DNA of 64,000 nt from NCBI RefSeq assembly GCF_000348685.1, contig NZ_ANLA01000004.1, forward strand, positions 372,001 to 436,000, given 5' to 3'. The notes beneath the pieces were generated by a model. The model worked only from the letters and a program-made list of their open reading frames with translations, was not told where the DNA came from and did not search any database. Shown here piece by piece: positions 8,072 through 16,763 of the stretch (position 1 is its first letter; the number at the start of each line of letters is the position of its first letter). The stretch is from Xanthomarina gelatinilytica. Its GTDB lineage: Bacteria; Bacteroidota; Bacteroidia; Flavobacteriales; Flavobacteriaceae. A program made the translations under genes and the position numbers.

Positions 8072-9553
8072 ATGAAACTAAAACACTTTATAAACTTAGA
8101 ATGGAAGCAATATTTTAGATCTGCTTATTGGCAAAAAAGCATGGCTTTAAATGTTTTACTTGTTTTTGTAGCTTTATATTTTGTAGTTACATTTTTGGCG
8201 TTGGGTATTGCGTTATACCCTATTTTAAAAGACACATTTCCAGATCAAGACCCTTTAAATATTGTAAACAGTTATTTGTTTTATTGGTTTTTAGCCGATG
8301 TAATTATGCGCTTTTTCTTTCAAAAACTGCCAGTTATGAGTGTAAAACCATTATTGACCCTGCCTGTTAAAAGAAGTAAGGTTGTTAATTACGTCTTGGC
8401 AAAATCGTGTTTTTCTTTTTTTAATTTTTTGCCTCTTTTTGCAATCATTCCATTTGGAACGATGTTGCTAGGCAATGGCTATCCAGCTGTTTCGGTTGTG
8501 TCTTGGATGGTGAGTATTTTTATAATCACGCTTGGCATCAATTTTTTAAATTTCATCATTGAAAATTTTACTTCGGAAACCGAACTCTCTTTTTTGCCTA
8601 TAATTGCCTTGGGAGGAAGCTTGTTTGCACTTAACTACTTTAATATTGTTTCGTTTACCAGTTTGGTGTCTGGAGCCATTTCATCTATTTACGACACTCC
8701 TTTGCTTTTAGTTGTTCCGTTGCTATTATTGGTTGTCTTGTATGTTTTAAACTACAGTAAATTAAAAGCTAAATTATATTTGGACAGTTCTTTAAAAACC
8801 AAAGTTCAGGAGGTAAATGCCTCTAATCTGGAATGGACCAGGAAGTTTGGCGATGCTGCACCATTTATGCAGTTGGATTTAAAGCTGATATGGCGAAATA
8901 AAAGACCACGATCTTCAATTTTTATTTTGCTAATTGGATTGTTATATGGATTGTTTTTTTATCCAAATCCGGTTTATCAAGACCAATCTTGGATGTTTGC
9001 TTTTATTGGCATTTTTGTAACAGGCATCTTTTTAATCAATTTCGGACAGTTTATTCCTGCTTGGGACAGTGGCTATTACAAAATGCTCATGAGCCAAAAC
9101 ATACCATATAAACAATATTTAAAATCTAAATTTACCTTAATGGCAGTAAGTGTGGTTATCATGTTTATTTTAAGCATCCCTTATGTGTATTTTGGATGGA
9201 ACATTTTATTGGCACATTTAGCAGCAGCCATTTACAACATTGGAATCAATACGCATGTTATTTTATATGCAGGTTCATTCAATAGAAAAAAAATAGACTT
9301 AAATCAACGAGCAGCATTTAATTATCAAGGAACAGGAGCAGTACAATGGCTTTTAGGAATCCCGTTAATGTTTTTGCCATTGGCTATTTTTGGTGGTGTT
9401 TATGCCTTATTCAGTTTTGAAATAGGCTGTTTGGTCCTTGCTGTACTTGGTTTGGTAGGCGTTGTATTTCACCAAAAACTCATGACTATCATTACCACAA
9501 AATATTTAGACTCAAAATACAAAATGATTCAGGCTTTTGGCCAGGACAACTAA
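8072..9553 (+). CDS. ABC exporter permease, DUF5687 family
   Basis: A 493-residue integral membrane protein with about 12 hydrophobic segments and an opening MKLKHFINLEWKQYFRS typical of the flavobacterial DUF5687 family. I chose the ATG at 8072 because the longer reading adds a 19-residue leader unlike the family. It ends 12 bp before an ABC ATPase gene, so the pair very probably forms one two-component exporter. The substrate is unknown. Confidence 0.85.
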   Translation: MKLKHFINLEWKQYFRSAYWQKSMALNVLLVFVALYFVVTFLALGIALYPILKDTFPDQDPLNIVNSYLFYWFLADVIMRFFFQKLPVMSVKPLLTLPVKRSKVVNYVLAKSCFSFFNFLPLFAIIPFGTMLLGNGYPAVSVVSWMVSIFIITLGINFLNFIIENFTSETELSFLPIIALGGSLFALNYFNIVSFTSLVSGAISSIYDTPLLLVVPLLLLVVLYVLNYSKLKAKLYLDSSLKTKVQEVNASNLEWTRKFGDAAPFMQLDLKLIWRNKRPRSSIFILLIGLLYGLFFYPNPVYQDQSWMFAFIGIFVTGIFLINFGQFIPAWDSGYYKMLMSQNIPYKQYLKSKFTLMAVSVVIMFILSIPYVYFGWNILLAHLAAAIYNIGINTHVILYAGSFNRKKIDLNQRAAFNYQGTGAVQWLLGIPLMFLPLAIFGGVYALFSFEIGCLVLAVLGLVGVVFHQKLMTIITTKYLDSKYKMIQAFGQDN

Positions 9554-9565
9554 TACATAATTATT

Positions 9566-10288
9566 ATGATAAACGCATCAAACCTTTCAAAAAAATACGG
9601 AAACAATACTGTTTTAAATATAGAGCAACTAAACATCCCTAAAGGTCAAAGTTTTGGCTTGGTTGGAAACAATGGCGCAGGAAAAACCACCTTTTTCAGT
9701 TTGCTGTTAGACTTGATAAAACCAAGTTCGGGACAAATTACAAGCAAAGATATTTTAGTAAATAATAGCGAAGATTGGAAACCGTTTACGTCGGCATTTA
9801 TAGACGAAAGTTTTTTAATAGGTTATTTAACACCAGAAGAATATTTCTATTTTATAGGAGAGCTTAGAGGTCAAAACAAAGCAGATGTGGACAATTTATT
9901 GGCACAATTCGAAGACTTTTTTCATGGAGAAATATTGAACCAGAAAAAGTACTTGCGCGATTTAAGCAAAGGAAACCAGAAAAAAGCTGGCATTGTAGCA
10001 GCATTAATAGGAAACCCAGAAGTTATTATCCTGGATGAACCATTTGCCAATTTAGATCCAACCACTCAAATTCGATTAAAGAGCATTATTAAAAACCTTG
10101 CCGAAACCCAAGGCGTAACGGTTTTGATATCCAGTCATGATTTGTTGCACGTTACAGATGTGTGCGAACGGATTGTGGTTTTGGAAAAAGGCGAAGTGGT
10201 CAAGGACTTGGCAACAAGTGCGGCTACTTTAAAAGAATTGGAAGCACATTTTGCTGGCAACGAAACGCTTGTAAACGAAGCAAATTAA
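9566..10288 (+). CDS. ABC transporter ATP-binding protein
   Basis: A 240-residue nucleotide-binding subunit. It shows Walker A GNNGAGKTT, the signature-like LSKGNQKK and Walker B VIILDEPFANLD followed by the H-loop histidine in SSHD. It belongs to the single-domain exporter ATPases that energise a separate permease, here the DUF5687 protein directly upstream. It should dimerise at the inner face of the cytoplasmic membrane. The substrate is not predictable. Confidence 0.92.
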   Translation: MINASNLSKKYGNNTVLNIEQLNIPKGQSFGLVGNNGAGKTTFFSLLLDLIKPSSGQITSKDILVNNSEDWKPFTSAFIDESFLIGYLTPEEYFYFIGELRGQNKADVDNLLAQFEDFFHGEILNQKKYLRDLSKGNQKKAGIVAALIGNPEVIILDEPFANLDPTTQIRLKSIIKNLAETQGVTVLISSHDLLHVTDVCERIVVLEKGEVVKDLATSAATLKELEAHFAGNETLVNEAN

Positions 10289-10444
10289 AGTTTAAAACAG
10301 TACCTATTCCAACCAAGCCAACTTGGAAGAAGTTATATTTGATATATTTCTTTACAAATAATTCAAAAAGATGCCTTATTTTTACGGCTATACATAATAA
10401 ATGTAGCTTAATTTAGTTTAATCTAAAACCAAATACAATCAACG

Positions 10445-13024
10445 TTGCGCACATCTTTTAGAATTATATCATTTCTGTTTTGTATCACGCTTTTAATAGT
10501 AAGTTGCTCTAGAAAGAAAGACACTTTTTTAAGCCGAAACTACCATGCACTCGCAGCTAAAGACAATACCTTGTACAATGGTTACATAGCTTTAGAGGAA
10601 GGCAGGCAAGAGCTTAATGCCACTTACGAAGACAATTACTGGGATATTTTACCAATAGAACGTATGCAGGTCTCAGAAGAGATCACACTTCCAGGGCAAA
10701 ATGAAAATGAGCGTTTTTCCAGGGCTGAAGAAAAAGCCGTTAAGGCCATTCAAATGCATAGTATGAACATTCAGGGGAAAGAGGTAAACCCTCAAATGGA
10801 CGAAGCCTATCTGCTATTGGGAAAAGCTAGGTATTTTGACCAAAGGTTTGTGCCTGCTCTAGAAGCTTTTAATTACATTCTTTACAAGTATCCAGCTAGC
10901 GATAAAATCAATCAGGCAAAAATATGGCGAGAAAAAACCAACCTACGGTTGGAAAACGAAGAAGTGGCTATAGAAAACTTAAAGCGACTTTTAAAACAAG
11001 AAACACTTAAAGACCAAGATTTAGCAGATGCTACTTCTACCTTGGCTCAAGCATATATCAATATCCAAGCATTGGATAGTGCTGCTACCCAATTGAATGT
11101 TGCTAGTTTAAATACCAAAAGCAATGATGAACGTGGACGCTATAGATATATTCAAGGACAGCTTTATAACAAATTGGGTTATAAAGACAGTGCCAACATG
11201 GCTTTTGATAAGGTAATTAAACTAAACCGAAAAACACCTCGCATCTATTTAATTGCTGCACAACTTGAAAAAGCCAATAATTTCGATCATGAAACGGGAG
11301 ACAAGGTACAACTAGCCGAAACCCTTACAGATATTGAAGAAAACAGGGAAAACAGACCTTATTTGGATAAAATATATCATCAAATAGGGAACTTTCACGC
11401 CAGAAGTGGTCAAGATTCCTTGGCTGTGGAATATTATAACAGGTCATTAAGGGCCATCACAAACGATAAAAGGTTAAAAGCCATTAATTATGAAATTTTA
11501 GGGGATTACTTCTTCGATTACACCGAATATAAAATTGCAGGAGCTTATTACGATAGTACCATGCTTAACATGAAAAAAGATACAAAACCCTATCGTATCA
11601 TGAAACGGAAAAGAGATAATCTGGACGATGTTATTTATTACGAAGACATTGCATTTGCCAACGACAGCATCATAAGCCTTACAACGCTCTCTAAAGATGA
11701 ACAATTGGCTTTTTTTCAAGATTACACCGAAAAACTAAAAGTGAAAGCCCAAGAAGAATTAGAAAGAAAAGAACTAGAACAAGAAGCAGCAAACAGAAAC
11801 CGGGATTTTACTTCAATGGATAACAATAAAAACGGGTTTGCTTCCAGAGATTCAAGTAAAAGCCTGTCAAGAGGTCCCAACACACCACCAGGTTCCAGTT
11901 TTTATTTCTACAATCCTACAACTGTAGCTTATGGTAAAAACGATTTCCTAAAAAAATGGGGAGATAGACCGTTGGAAGACAACTGGAGATGGTCTACTAA
12001 AAGTAAAACCAACATCAATGTATCTGCCAAAGATGCTAAAAGTGCAGTACTTGCCGAGAATGAGCTTTTTAAACCAGAATACTATATAAGTCAAATTCCA
12101 ACAGATCAAAAAGCCATAGATAGTATTGTAAAAGAAAGAAACTTTGCATATTACCAATTAGCAGTAATCTACAAAGAAAAATTTAAGGAATATGAGCTTT
12201 CCAAAGAGAGGTTTCTAGACCTGTTAAGCATGGAGCCAGAACAAAAGTTGGTACTGCCATCCAAATACAATTTGTATAAAATTTACACCCTTTTAGGTGA
12301 AAATGATGAAGCCCAAATAACCAAAAACGATATTATTTCAAATTATCCAGATTCTAGATATGCAGCCATCTTAAAAAATCCAGAATCTTTGGCAGCTAAA
12401 GATGAAAACAGTCCAGAAAGCATATACCAAAGCCTGTACAGCAAATTGGAAGACCAAGAATACAGCCAAGTTATAAAAGAAGCCGAAAGTTATGCAGCTT
12501 CTTTTGAAGGCGACCCAATGGTACCCAAATTTGAATTGCTGAAAGCCACTGCCATTGGGAGACTGCAAGGATTTGAATCTTATAGTAATGCCTTAAACTA
12601 TGTGGCTTTAAATTATGCCAACACTCCAGAAGGCGTTAGGGCTCAAGAGATTATAGACACTGTTTTGCCAAAATTGGCCAGTAAAGATTTTGTTGATAGC
12701 GAAACAGATAAAAACTTTAAAATAGTTTACTATTTCACAAATGCTTCAAATAAAGACATTGAAGCGTTTAAAAAGAAACTACAAACAGAAATAGACAAGG
12801 TTAATGTGTACGACCTATCCCTTTCCGTAGATGTATATAATCCTACAACAACATTTGTTATTGTCCATGGATTAAAGAGTAAAGAAGGAGCCACAGGCTA
12901 TGCGCTATCGTTACAAGAAAAGAAAAAGGATAAAATTACACAAGATTTCTTTTCCGTATCTTCAGCCAATTATAGAATCATACAAATTCATAAAAATTTC
13001 GATGAATATTTAAATTTACAATAA
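10445..13024 (+). CDS. sprE: Type IX secretion/gliding lipoprotein SprE (PorW)
   Basis: An 859-residue lipoprotein: N-terminal signal with lipobox LIVSC (Cys at residue 21), then tetratricopeptide repeats over much of residues 90-400 and 560-760, with an Asn/Ser/Pro-rich linker near 460-490. Length and opening match the SprE/PorW family, a periplasmic lipoprotein needed for gliding and type IX secretion. The start must be TTG at 10445 because an in-frame stop lies just upstream and no ATG precedes the signal peptide. It leads a run continuing into bactofilin and atpZ. Confidence 0.88.
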   Translation: MRTSFRIISFLFCITLLIVSCSRKKDTFLSRNYHALAAKDNTLYNGYIALEEGRQELNATYEDNYWDILPIERMQVSEEITLPGQNENERFSRAEEKAVKAIQMHSMNIQGKEVNPQMDEAYLLLGKARYFDQRFVPALEAFNYILYKYPASDKINQAKIWREKTNLRLENEEVAIENLKRLLKQETLKDQDLADATSTLAQAYINIQALDSAATQLNVASLNTKSNDERGRYRYIQGQLYNKLGYKDSANMAFDKVIKLNRKTPRIYLIAAQLEKANNFDHETGDKVQLAETLTDIEENRENRPYLDKIYHQIGNFHARSGQDSLAVEYYNRSLRAITNDKRLKAINYEILGDYFFDYTEYKIAGAYYDSTMLNMKKDTKPYRIMKRKRDNLDDVIYYEDIAFANDSIISLTTLSKDEQLAFFQDYTEKLKVKAQEELERKELEQEAANRNRDFTSMDNNKNGFASRDSSKSLSRGPNTPPGSSFYFYNPTTVAYGKNDFLKKWGDRPLEDNWRWSTKSKTNINVSAKDAKSAVLAENELFKPEYYISQIPTDQKAIDSIVKERNFAYYQLAVIYKEKFKEYELSKERFLDLLSMEPEQKLVLPSKYNLYKIYTLLGENDEAQITKNDIISNYPDSRYAAILKNPESLAAKDENSPESIYQSLYSKLEDQEYSQVIKEAESYAASFEGDPMVPKFELLKATAIGRLQGFESYSNALNYVALNYANTPEGVRAQEIIDTVLPKLASKDFVDSETDKNFKIVYYFTNASNKDIEAFKKKLQTEIDKVNVYDLSLSVDVYNPTTTFVIVHGLKSKEGATGYALSLQEKKKDKITQDFFSVSSANYRIIQIHKNFDEYLNLQ

Positions 13025-13042
13025 CCCCAAACAACACCTATT

Positions 13043-13468
13043 ATGTTTTCCGACAGCAAAAAAGACAGACAAAACGCAGAGCTCATTTCAAGTCAGAATA
13101 TTATTTCCAATGGCACTAAAATAGTTGGTGATTTAATAAGTGAAGGCGATTTAAGAATTGATGGCACCATAGAAGGAAATTTAAAAACACCTGGAAAAGT
13201 GGTTGTAGGAAAGTCTGGAATGATTAAAGGAACCCTAAATGGTACAGATGCTCATTTTGAAGGTAAATTTTCTGGTAAATTAAATTTATCTGGAACACTT
13301 ACTCTAAAATCTTCGGCACATGTAGAAGGAGAAGTGGTTTTAGGGAAACTGGAAGTAGAGCCAGGCGCCACATTTAATGTAACCTGCACCATGAAAGGTG
13401 CCGTAAAAGAGATTCACTCAAAAAATGAGCGCAAAGAACCATCAAAGTCCGGACAAGAAACAGCTTAA
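13043..13468 (+). CDS. Bactofilin (polymer-forming cytoskeletal protein)
   Basis: A 141-residue bactofilin. The central region, about residues 20-115, is a right-handed beta-helix of repeated short strands (GDLISEGDLRIDGTIEGNL and similar turns) that self-assembles into filaments at the membrane. Flexible charged tails flank it. It starts 18 bp after sprE and its last 44 bp overlap the atpZ reading frame, so the three genes are very likely co-transcribed. Its cellular role here, shape or envelope organisation, is inferred from the family. Confidence 0.9.
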   Translation: MFSDSKKDRQNAELISSQNIISNGTKIVGDLISEGDLRIDGTIEGNLKTPGKVVVGKSGMIKGTLNGTDAHFEGKFSGKLNLSGTLTLKSSAHVEGEVVLGKLEVEPGATFNVTCTMKGAVKEIHSKNERKEPSKSGQETA

Positions 13469-13667
13469 CACCTATGCGCGCTATTCCAGCATCGCGTTTC
13501 AAATGTTTGCCATAATTGGCATAGGAGCTTTTATTGGTGTGAAACTAGACGATGCGTTTCCAAACAAACACAACATGTACACCATTATTTTGTCTTTAGT
13601 GTTTGTAATTTTTGCTATTGTTTTTGTAATAAGACGTATTATTGCAATCTCAAAAGAAAACAATTAA
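13425..13667 (+). CDS. AtpZ/AtpI family protein
   Basis: An 80-residue protein with two membrane segments (about residues 20-40 and 50-71) and a short polar N-terminus. It is of the AtpZ family found at the head of ATP synthase operons and thought to assist c-ring or Mg2+/Ca2+ handling. The start at 13425 makes a 44-bp overlap with the bactofilin gene in another frame. The stop abuts the next ATG. Confidence 0.8.
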   Translation: MSAKNHQSPDKKQLNTYARYSSIAFQMFAIIGIGAFIGVKLDDAFPNKHNMYTIILSLVFVIFAIVFVIRRIIAISKENN

Positions 13668-14069
13668 ATGAATCCAGATTTTAAATCCAGACAGCTTTCG
13701 TTTTTACTTCAAAATGTAGCAGTAACCTTAATCCTGTTGGGAATCCACAGTTATTTGTTATCCCATTTTGCTGAAAACACCAATTTTATTATCCCAATTT
13801 GGCAAATTTATGTTTTTCATTTTGCAGTAACCACCTTATTGTATTCGGTTATTAATTATCAATACTCCAGAGGAAAAACCGAGATTTTCAATCTGTTTAT
13901 GGGCTTCACCTTTTTAAAAATGATTTTGTCCATTGTTTTTTTGTTGCCAGTTTTACTGTCGGATTCTGATAACAAGCAACCAGAAGTCTTCAACTTTTTT
14001 ATACCTTACTTTCTTTACTTGTTTTTTGAAGTGTATTCCTTAACAAGTTTCCTTCAAAAAAAGCCTTAA
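13668..14069 (+). CDS. Hypothetical membrane protein of the atp cluster (DUF6168-like)
   Basis: A 133-residue protein with four hydrophobic segments, beginning directly after the atpZ stop. Its position between atpZ and atpB matches a flavobacterial family I remember as DUF6168. By position and topology it could be an AtpI-like assembly factor, but no shared motif is evident. The family name is moderately secure and the role is inference. Confidence 0.65.
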   Translation: MNPDFKSRQLSFLLQNVAVTLILLGIHSYLLSHFAENTNFIIPIWQIYVFHFAVTTLLYSVINYQYSRGKTEIFNLFMGFTFLKMILSIVFLLPVLLSDSDNKQPEVFNFFIPYFLYLFFEVYSLTSFLQKKP

Positions 14070-14112
14070 AACTCTCTCAAAAACAGAGCTTTAAATAATC
14101 ATTAAAAAAGTG

Positions 14113-14143
14113 TTTGACAATTAATATAATGTACGTACATTTG
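14113..14143 (+). promoter_or_regulatory. Promoter of the atpB-G operon
   Basis: TTTG at 14113-14116, exactly 19 bp, then TACATTTG at 14136-14143: a perfect match to the Bacteroidota primary sigma consensus TTTG-N19-TAnnTTTG. It lies 38 bp before the atpB ATG in a 112-bp gap, so the ATP synthase genes have their own strong promoter separate from sprE-bactofilin-atpZ. Confidence 0.85.
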
Positions 14144-14181
14144 CACGGAATTTAAAGCAAGGTATTTTTAATCAATATAGA

Positions 14182-15267
14182 ATGACATTAAACACCTTTA
14201 AAAACGTATTATTTTCTGCATTGTTTATAGCAATTTCATTTGTTGGATATGCATCAGAAAGCCCAGAGAACGAGAACGATAAAGAGTTCAATGCCAAAGA
14301 GATGATCATGCATCACGTAAAGGATGCCCATGAGTTTCATATTGTTGATTGGAATGGAAAGCCTATTTCTATTGCTTTACCAATTATTTTATGGACAGAC
14401 CAAGGCTTGGTTACTTTTATGTCCAGTGAATTTCACCATGACGATTCAGGTTCCCATATCGTAGAAAAAGATGGGATGAGATTTGTAAAGTATCATGAAA
14501 AAATTTACCAATTGGAGCCTAATGTCCAAGAATTGGCTTTTGATGACGAGCATCATCCTACAAACGCTAGTTTGCCAACAGATTTGTCCATTACAAGAAA
14601 TGTCTTTATGATGTGGGTTTCGGTAATTGTTCTGTTGCTTGTTTTTATTTCCACAGCTAGAGTTTACAAAAAATCAGACCATAAGATCCCAACGGGAATT
14701 GCTGGTTTCATGGAGCCTTTAATTGTTTTTGTTCGTGATGAGATAGCAAAACCAATGATAGGAGACCACAAATACAAAAAATACATGCCGTATTTATTGA
14801 CCATATTTTTCTTTATATGGATCAATAATATTTTTGGATTGATTCCAATTATTAATGGAGCAAACGTAAGTGGTAACATTGCCTTTACTTTAACCTTGGC
14901 AGTATTTACCTTCTTGGTAACCACTTTTAGTGGGAACAAAAATTATTGGAAACATATTTTCTGGATGCCTGGTGTTCCTGTGCCTATGAAAATTTTCTTA
15001 ATGCCTATAGAAATTGTAGGGATGTTTGTAAAACCAATCTCGTTAATGATTCGTTTGTTTGCAAACATCACAGCAGGACATATTATTATTTTAGCTTTAA
15101 TGTCCTTAATATTTATTTTTGAGACCATAGCTGTAGCACCAGTTTCAGTAGCGTTCTCATTATTTATTGGATTAATAGAAATTGTAGTAACTGCAATTCA
15201 AGCATATATATTTACAGTGTTGTCAGCCTTATATATTGGAATGGCAACCGAAGAAGCACATCATTAA
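14182..15267 (+). CDS. atpB: ATP synthase F0 subunit a
   Basis: Proton-channel subunit a of the F0 sector. The 361-residue length includes the Bacteroidota-type extension: a cleavable signal peptide (about residues 1-24) and a His- and acid-rich extracytoplasmic stretch of roughly 100 residues before the membrane part. The essential arginine is Arg291 in ISLMIRLFANITAGH, facing the c-ring. It starts the operon 21 bp before atpE and is preceded by a consensus promoter. Confidence 0.96.
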   Translation: MTLNTFKNVLFSALFIAISFVGYASESPENENDKEFNAKEMIMHHVKDAHEFHIVDWNGKPISIALPIILWTDQGLVTFMSSEFHHDDSGSHIVEKDGMRFVKYHEKIYQLEPNVQELAFDDEHHPTNASLPTDLSITRNVFMMWVSVIVLLLVFISTARVYKKSDHKIPTGIAGFMEPLIVFVRDEIAKPMIGDHKYKKYMPYLLTIFFFIWINNIFGLIPIINGANVSGNIAFTLTLAVFTFLVTTFSGNKNYWKHIFWMPGVPVPMKIFLMPIEIVGMFVKPISLMIRLFANITAGHIIILALMSLIFIFETIAVAPVSVAFSLFIGLIEIVVTAIQAYIFTVLSALYIGMATEEAHH

Positions 15268-15287
15268 TTAATTTAAATTTTATAACT

Positions 15288-15494
15288 ATGACTATTACAG
15301 GAATCGCAGCAATCGGAGCTGGTTTAGCAGCAATTGGAGCTGGAATGGGAATTGGAAGAATCGGTGGTTCTGCTATGGATGCCATGGCACGTCAACCGGA
15401 AATCCAAGGAAAAATCCAAACTTCAGCGCTTATTTTAGCCGCTTTCGTAGAAGCAGTAGCACTATTTGGTGTTGTTGCTGCATTAATCGTTTAA
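15288..15494 (+). CDS. atpE: ATP synthase F0 subunit c
   Basis: A 68-residue hairpin with two membrane helices. Helix 1 carries the Gly-rich packing motif GAGMGIG, the polar loop is Arg35-Gln36-Pro37, and the ion-binding carboxylate is Glu55 in FVEAVALFG. Glu55 is followed by Ala rather than Ser/Thr, and helix 1 has no Gln. These sodium-ring ligands are absent, which favours proton coupling. Confidence 0.96.
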   Translation: MTITGIAAIGAGLAAIGAGMGIGRIGGSAMDAMARQPEIQGKIQTSALILAAFVEAVALFGVVAALIV

Positions 15495-15508
15495 TTATGA
15501 TTACAAAG

Positions 15509-15643
15509 TACAGAGGTAACGGTTGGTTGCCTCTGTATTTTAATTAAAATTCAAGAAAACCTTTCGATGTAAAACCTAAGGTTTCAACATAGGAAATAAT
15601 TTTAAATTTGAGGCAAGCCTCATACAATTGGCCCACTTGTGGG
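15509..15643 (+). terminator. Hairpins between atpE and atpF
   Basis: The 174-bp gap after atpE holds a 12-bp stem (15509-15520 pairing with 15526-15537, loop GGTTG) followed by TTTTAATT. Two more perfect palindromes follow: GAGGC AA GCCTC at 15610-15621 and CCCAC TT GTGGG near 15632-15643. The first resembles a leaky terminator or mRNA-stabilising stem. Because subunit c is needed in about ten copies per complex, partial termination or differential stability here would make sense. That is inference. Confidence 0.55.
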
Positions 15644-15668
15644 ATTATAAAACTAAATAAATTAAGAA

Positions 15669-16163
15669 ATGGATTTAATTACACCAGGTTTAGGACTTGT
15701 ATTTTGGACAGTAATTACATTTTTGTTTTTGCTTATTATCTTAAAAAAGTTTGCTTGGAAACCTATTCTTGGAGCTGTAAGCGATAGAGAAGAAGGTATT
15801 AAAAAAGCATTGGCATCTGCAGAAAATGCTCGTAAAGAGATGGAAAACCTACATGCAGATAATGAGCGTATCTTAAAAGAGGCTAGAGCAGAACGCGAAG
15901 CGTTACTTAAAGAAGCGCGCGATATTAAAATTAAAATGATTGATGATGCTAAGGGTGAAGCCCAAGCCCAAGCCGATAAAATAATAGAACAAGCACAAGC
16001 TGCCATAGAGAGCGAAAAGAAAGCTGCCATGGCAGAACTTAAAAAACACGTTGCAGACTTATCAATTGATATAGCTGAAAAAGTGGTACGTGCAGAACTA
16101 TCTAACAAAGACAAACAATTAGAATTGGTAGAGTCTATGTTAGGTGAAGCAAAATTAAACTAA
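15669..16163 (+). CDS. atpF: ATP synthase F0 subunit b
   Basis: A 164-residue peripheral stalk subunit: one N-terminal membrane helix (about residues 8-27) and then a long charged, Ala/Glu/Lys-rich coiled coil that dimerises and binds subunit delta. The start ATG at 15669 matches family N-termini (MDLITPGLGLVFWT). It is separated from atpE by a hairpin-containing gap and precedes atpH by 6 bp. Confidence 0.95.
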   Translation: MDLITPGLGLVFWTVITFLFLLIILKKFAWKPILGAVSDREEGIKKALASAENARKEMENLHADNERILKEARAEREALLKEARDIKIKMIDDAKGEAQAQADKIIEQAQAAIESEKKAAMAELKKHVADLSIDIAEKVVRAELSNKDKQLELVESMLGEAKLN

Positions 16164-16169
16164 GATAAA

Positions 16170-16706
16170 ATGGCAGGAGCAAGAGCAGCAATACGTTACG
16201 CAAAGGCAGTTTTAAGTTTAGCATCAGATAAAAATACAACAGAGATTGTAAATAACGATATGAAGCTAATAGCTAAAACTATTGCAGAAAGTTCAGACTT
16301 AAACAGCATGCTTCAAAGTCCTGTAGTGAGTTCTTCGGTTAAAAAAGCAGTATTATTAGATGTTTTTAAAAACGCTAATGAAACAACAAGAAATTTAATT
16401 GATACACTAATAACAAATAAAAGATTGCCACTTTTAGAACAAGTAGCATTAAAATATAACCTTTTGTTTGATGAATTAACAGGAACTCAAACAGCTCAAG
16501 TTACTACAGCCGTTCCTTTAACAGACGCTTTAAGAACAAAGGTATTGGCAAAAGTAAAAGAGCTTACAGGTAAAGATGTTGAAATTAAAAGCACGATAGA
16601 CGAAAGCATTTTAGGAGGTTTTATTCTTCGTGTTGGAGACATACAATACAACGCAAGTATTGCAAACAAATTAAATAAGTTAAAAAGAGAATTTACATTA
16701 AATTAA
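16170..16706 (+). CDS. atpH: ATP synthase F1 subunit delta
   Basis: A 178-residue delta subunit that joins the b stalk to the top of the alpha/beta hexamer. It has an N-terminal helical domain and a C-terminal conserved segment with DESILGGFILRVGD, the typical family signature. It sits between atpF and atpA. The 57-bp gap after it carries a period-7 repeat array. Confidence 0.95.
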   Translation: MAGARAAIRYAKAVLSLASDKNTTEIVNNDMKLIAKTIAESSDLNSMLQSPVVSSSVKKAVLLDVFKNANETTRNLIDTLITNKRLPLLEQVALKYNLLFDELTGTQTAQVTTAVPLTDALRTKVLAKVKELTGKDVEIKSTIDESILGGFILRVGDIQYNASIANKLNKLKREFTLN

Positions 16707-16722
16707 AAAACGTGGAAATAGG

Positions 16723-16757
16723 CGTCTAACGTCTAGTATCTAACGTCTAATATCTAA
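16723..16757 (+). repeat. Tandem heptamer array between atpH and atpA
   Basis: Five head-to-tail 7-bp units with consensus YRTCTAA (for example CGTCTAA and TATCTAA) begin 17 bp after the atpH stop and end 6 bp before the atpA ATG. The array has the same period and placement as those around the small four-helix-bundle gene downstream of atpA, but no gene is inserted here. Confidence 0.85.
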
Positions 16758-16763
16758 ATAAAA

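Noticed and set aside
15288-15494. Sodium-driven ATP synthase
   Set aside because: Subunit c lacks the Gln in helix 1 and the Ser/Thr after the carboxylate that define sodium-binding rings.
15662-16114. 150-residue minus-strand ORF antisense to atpF
   Set aside because: It is a Ser/Ala-rich mirror of the coiled-coil codons of a certain gene and has no features of its own.
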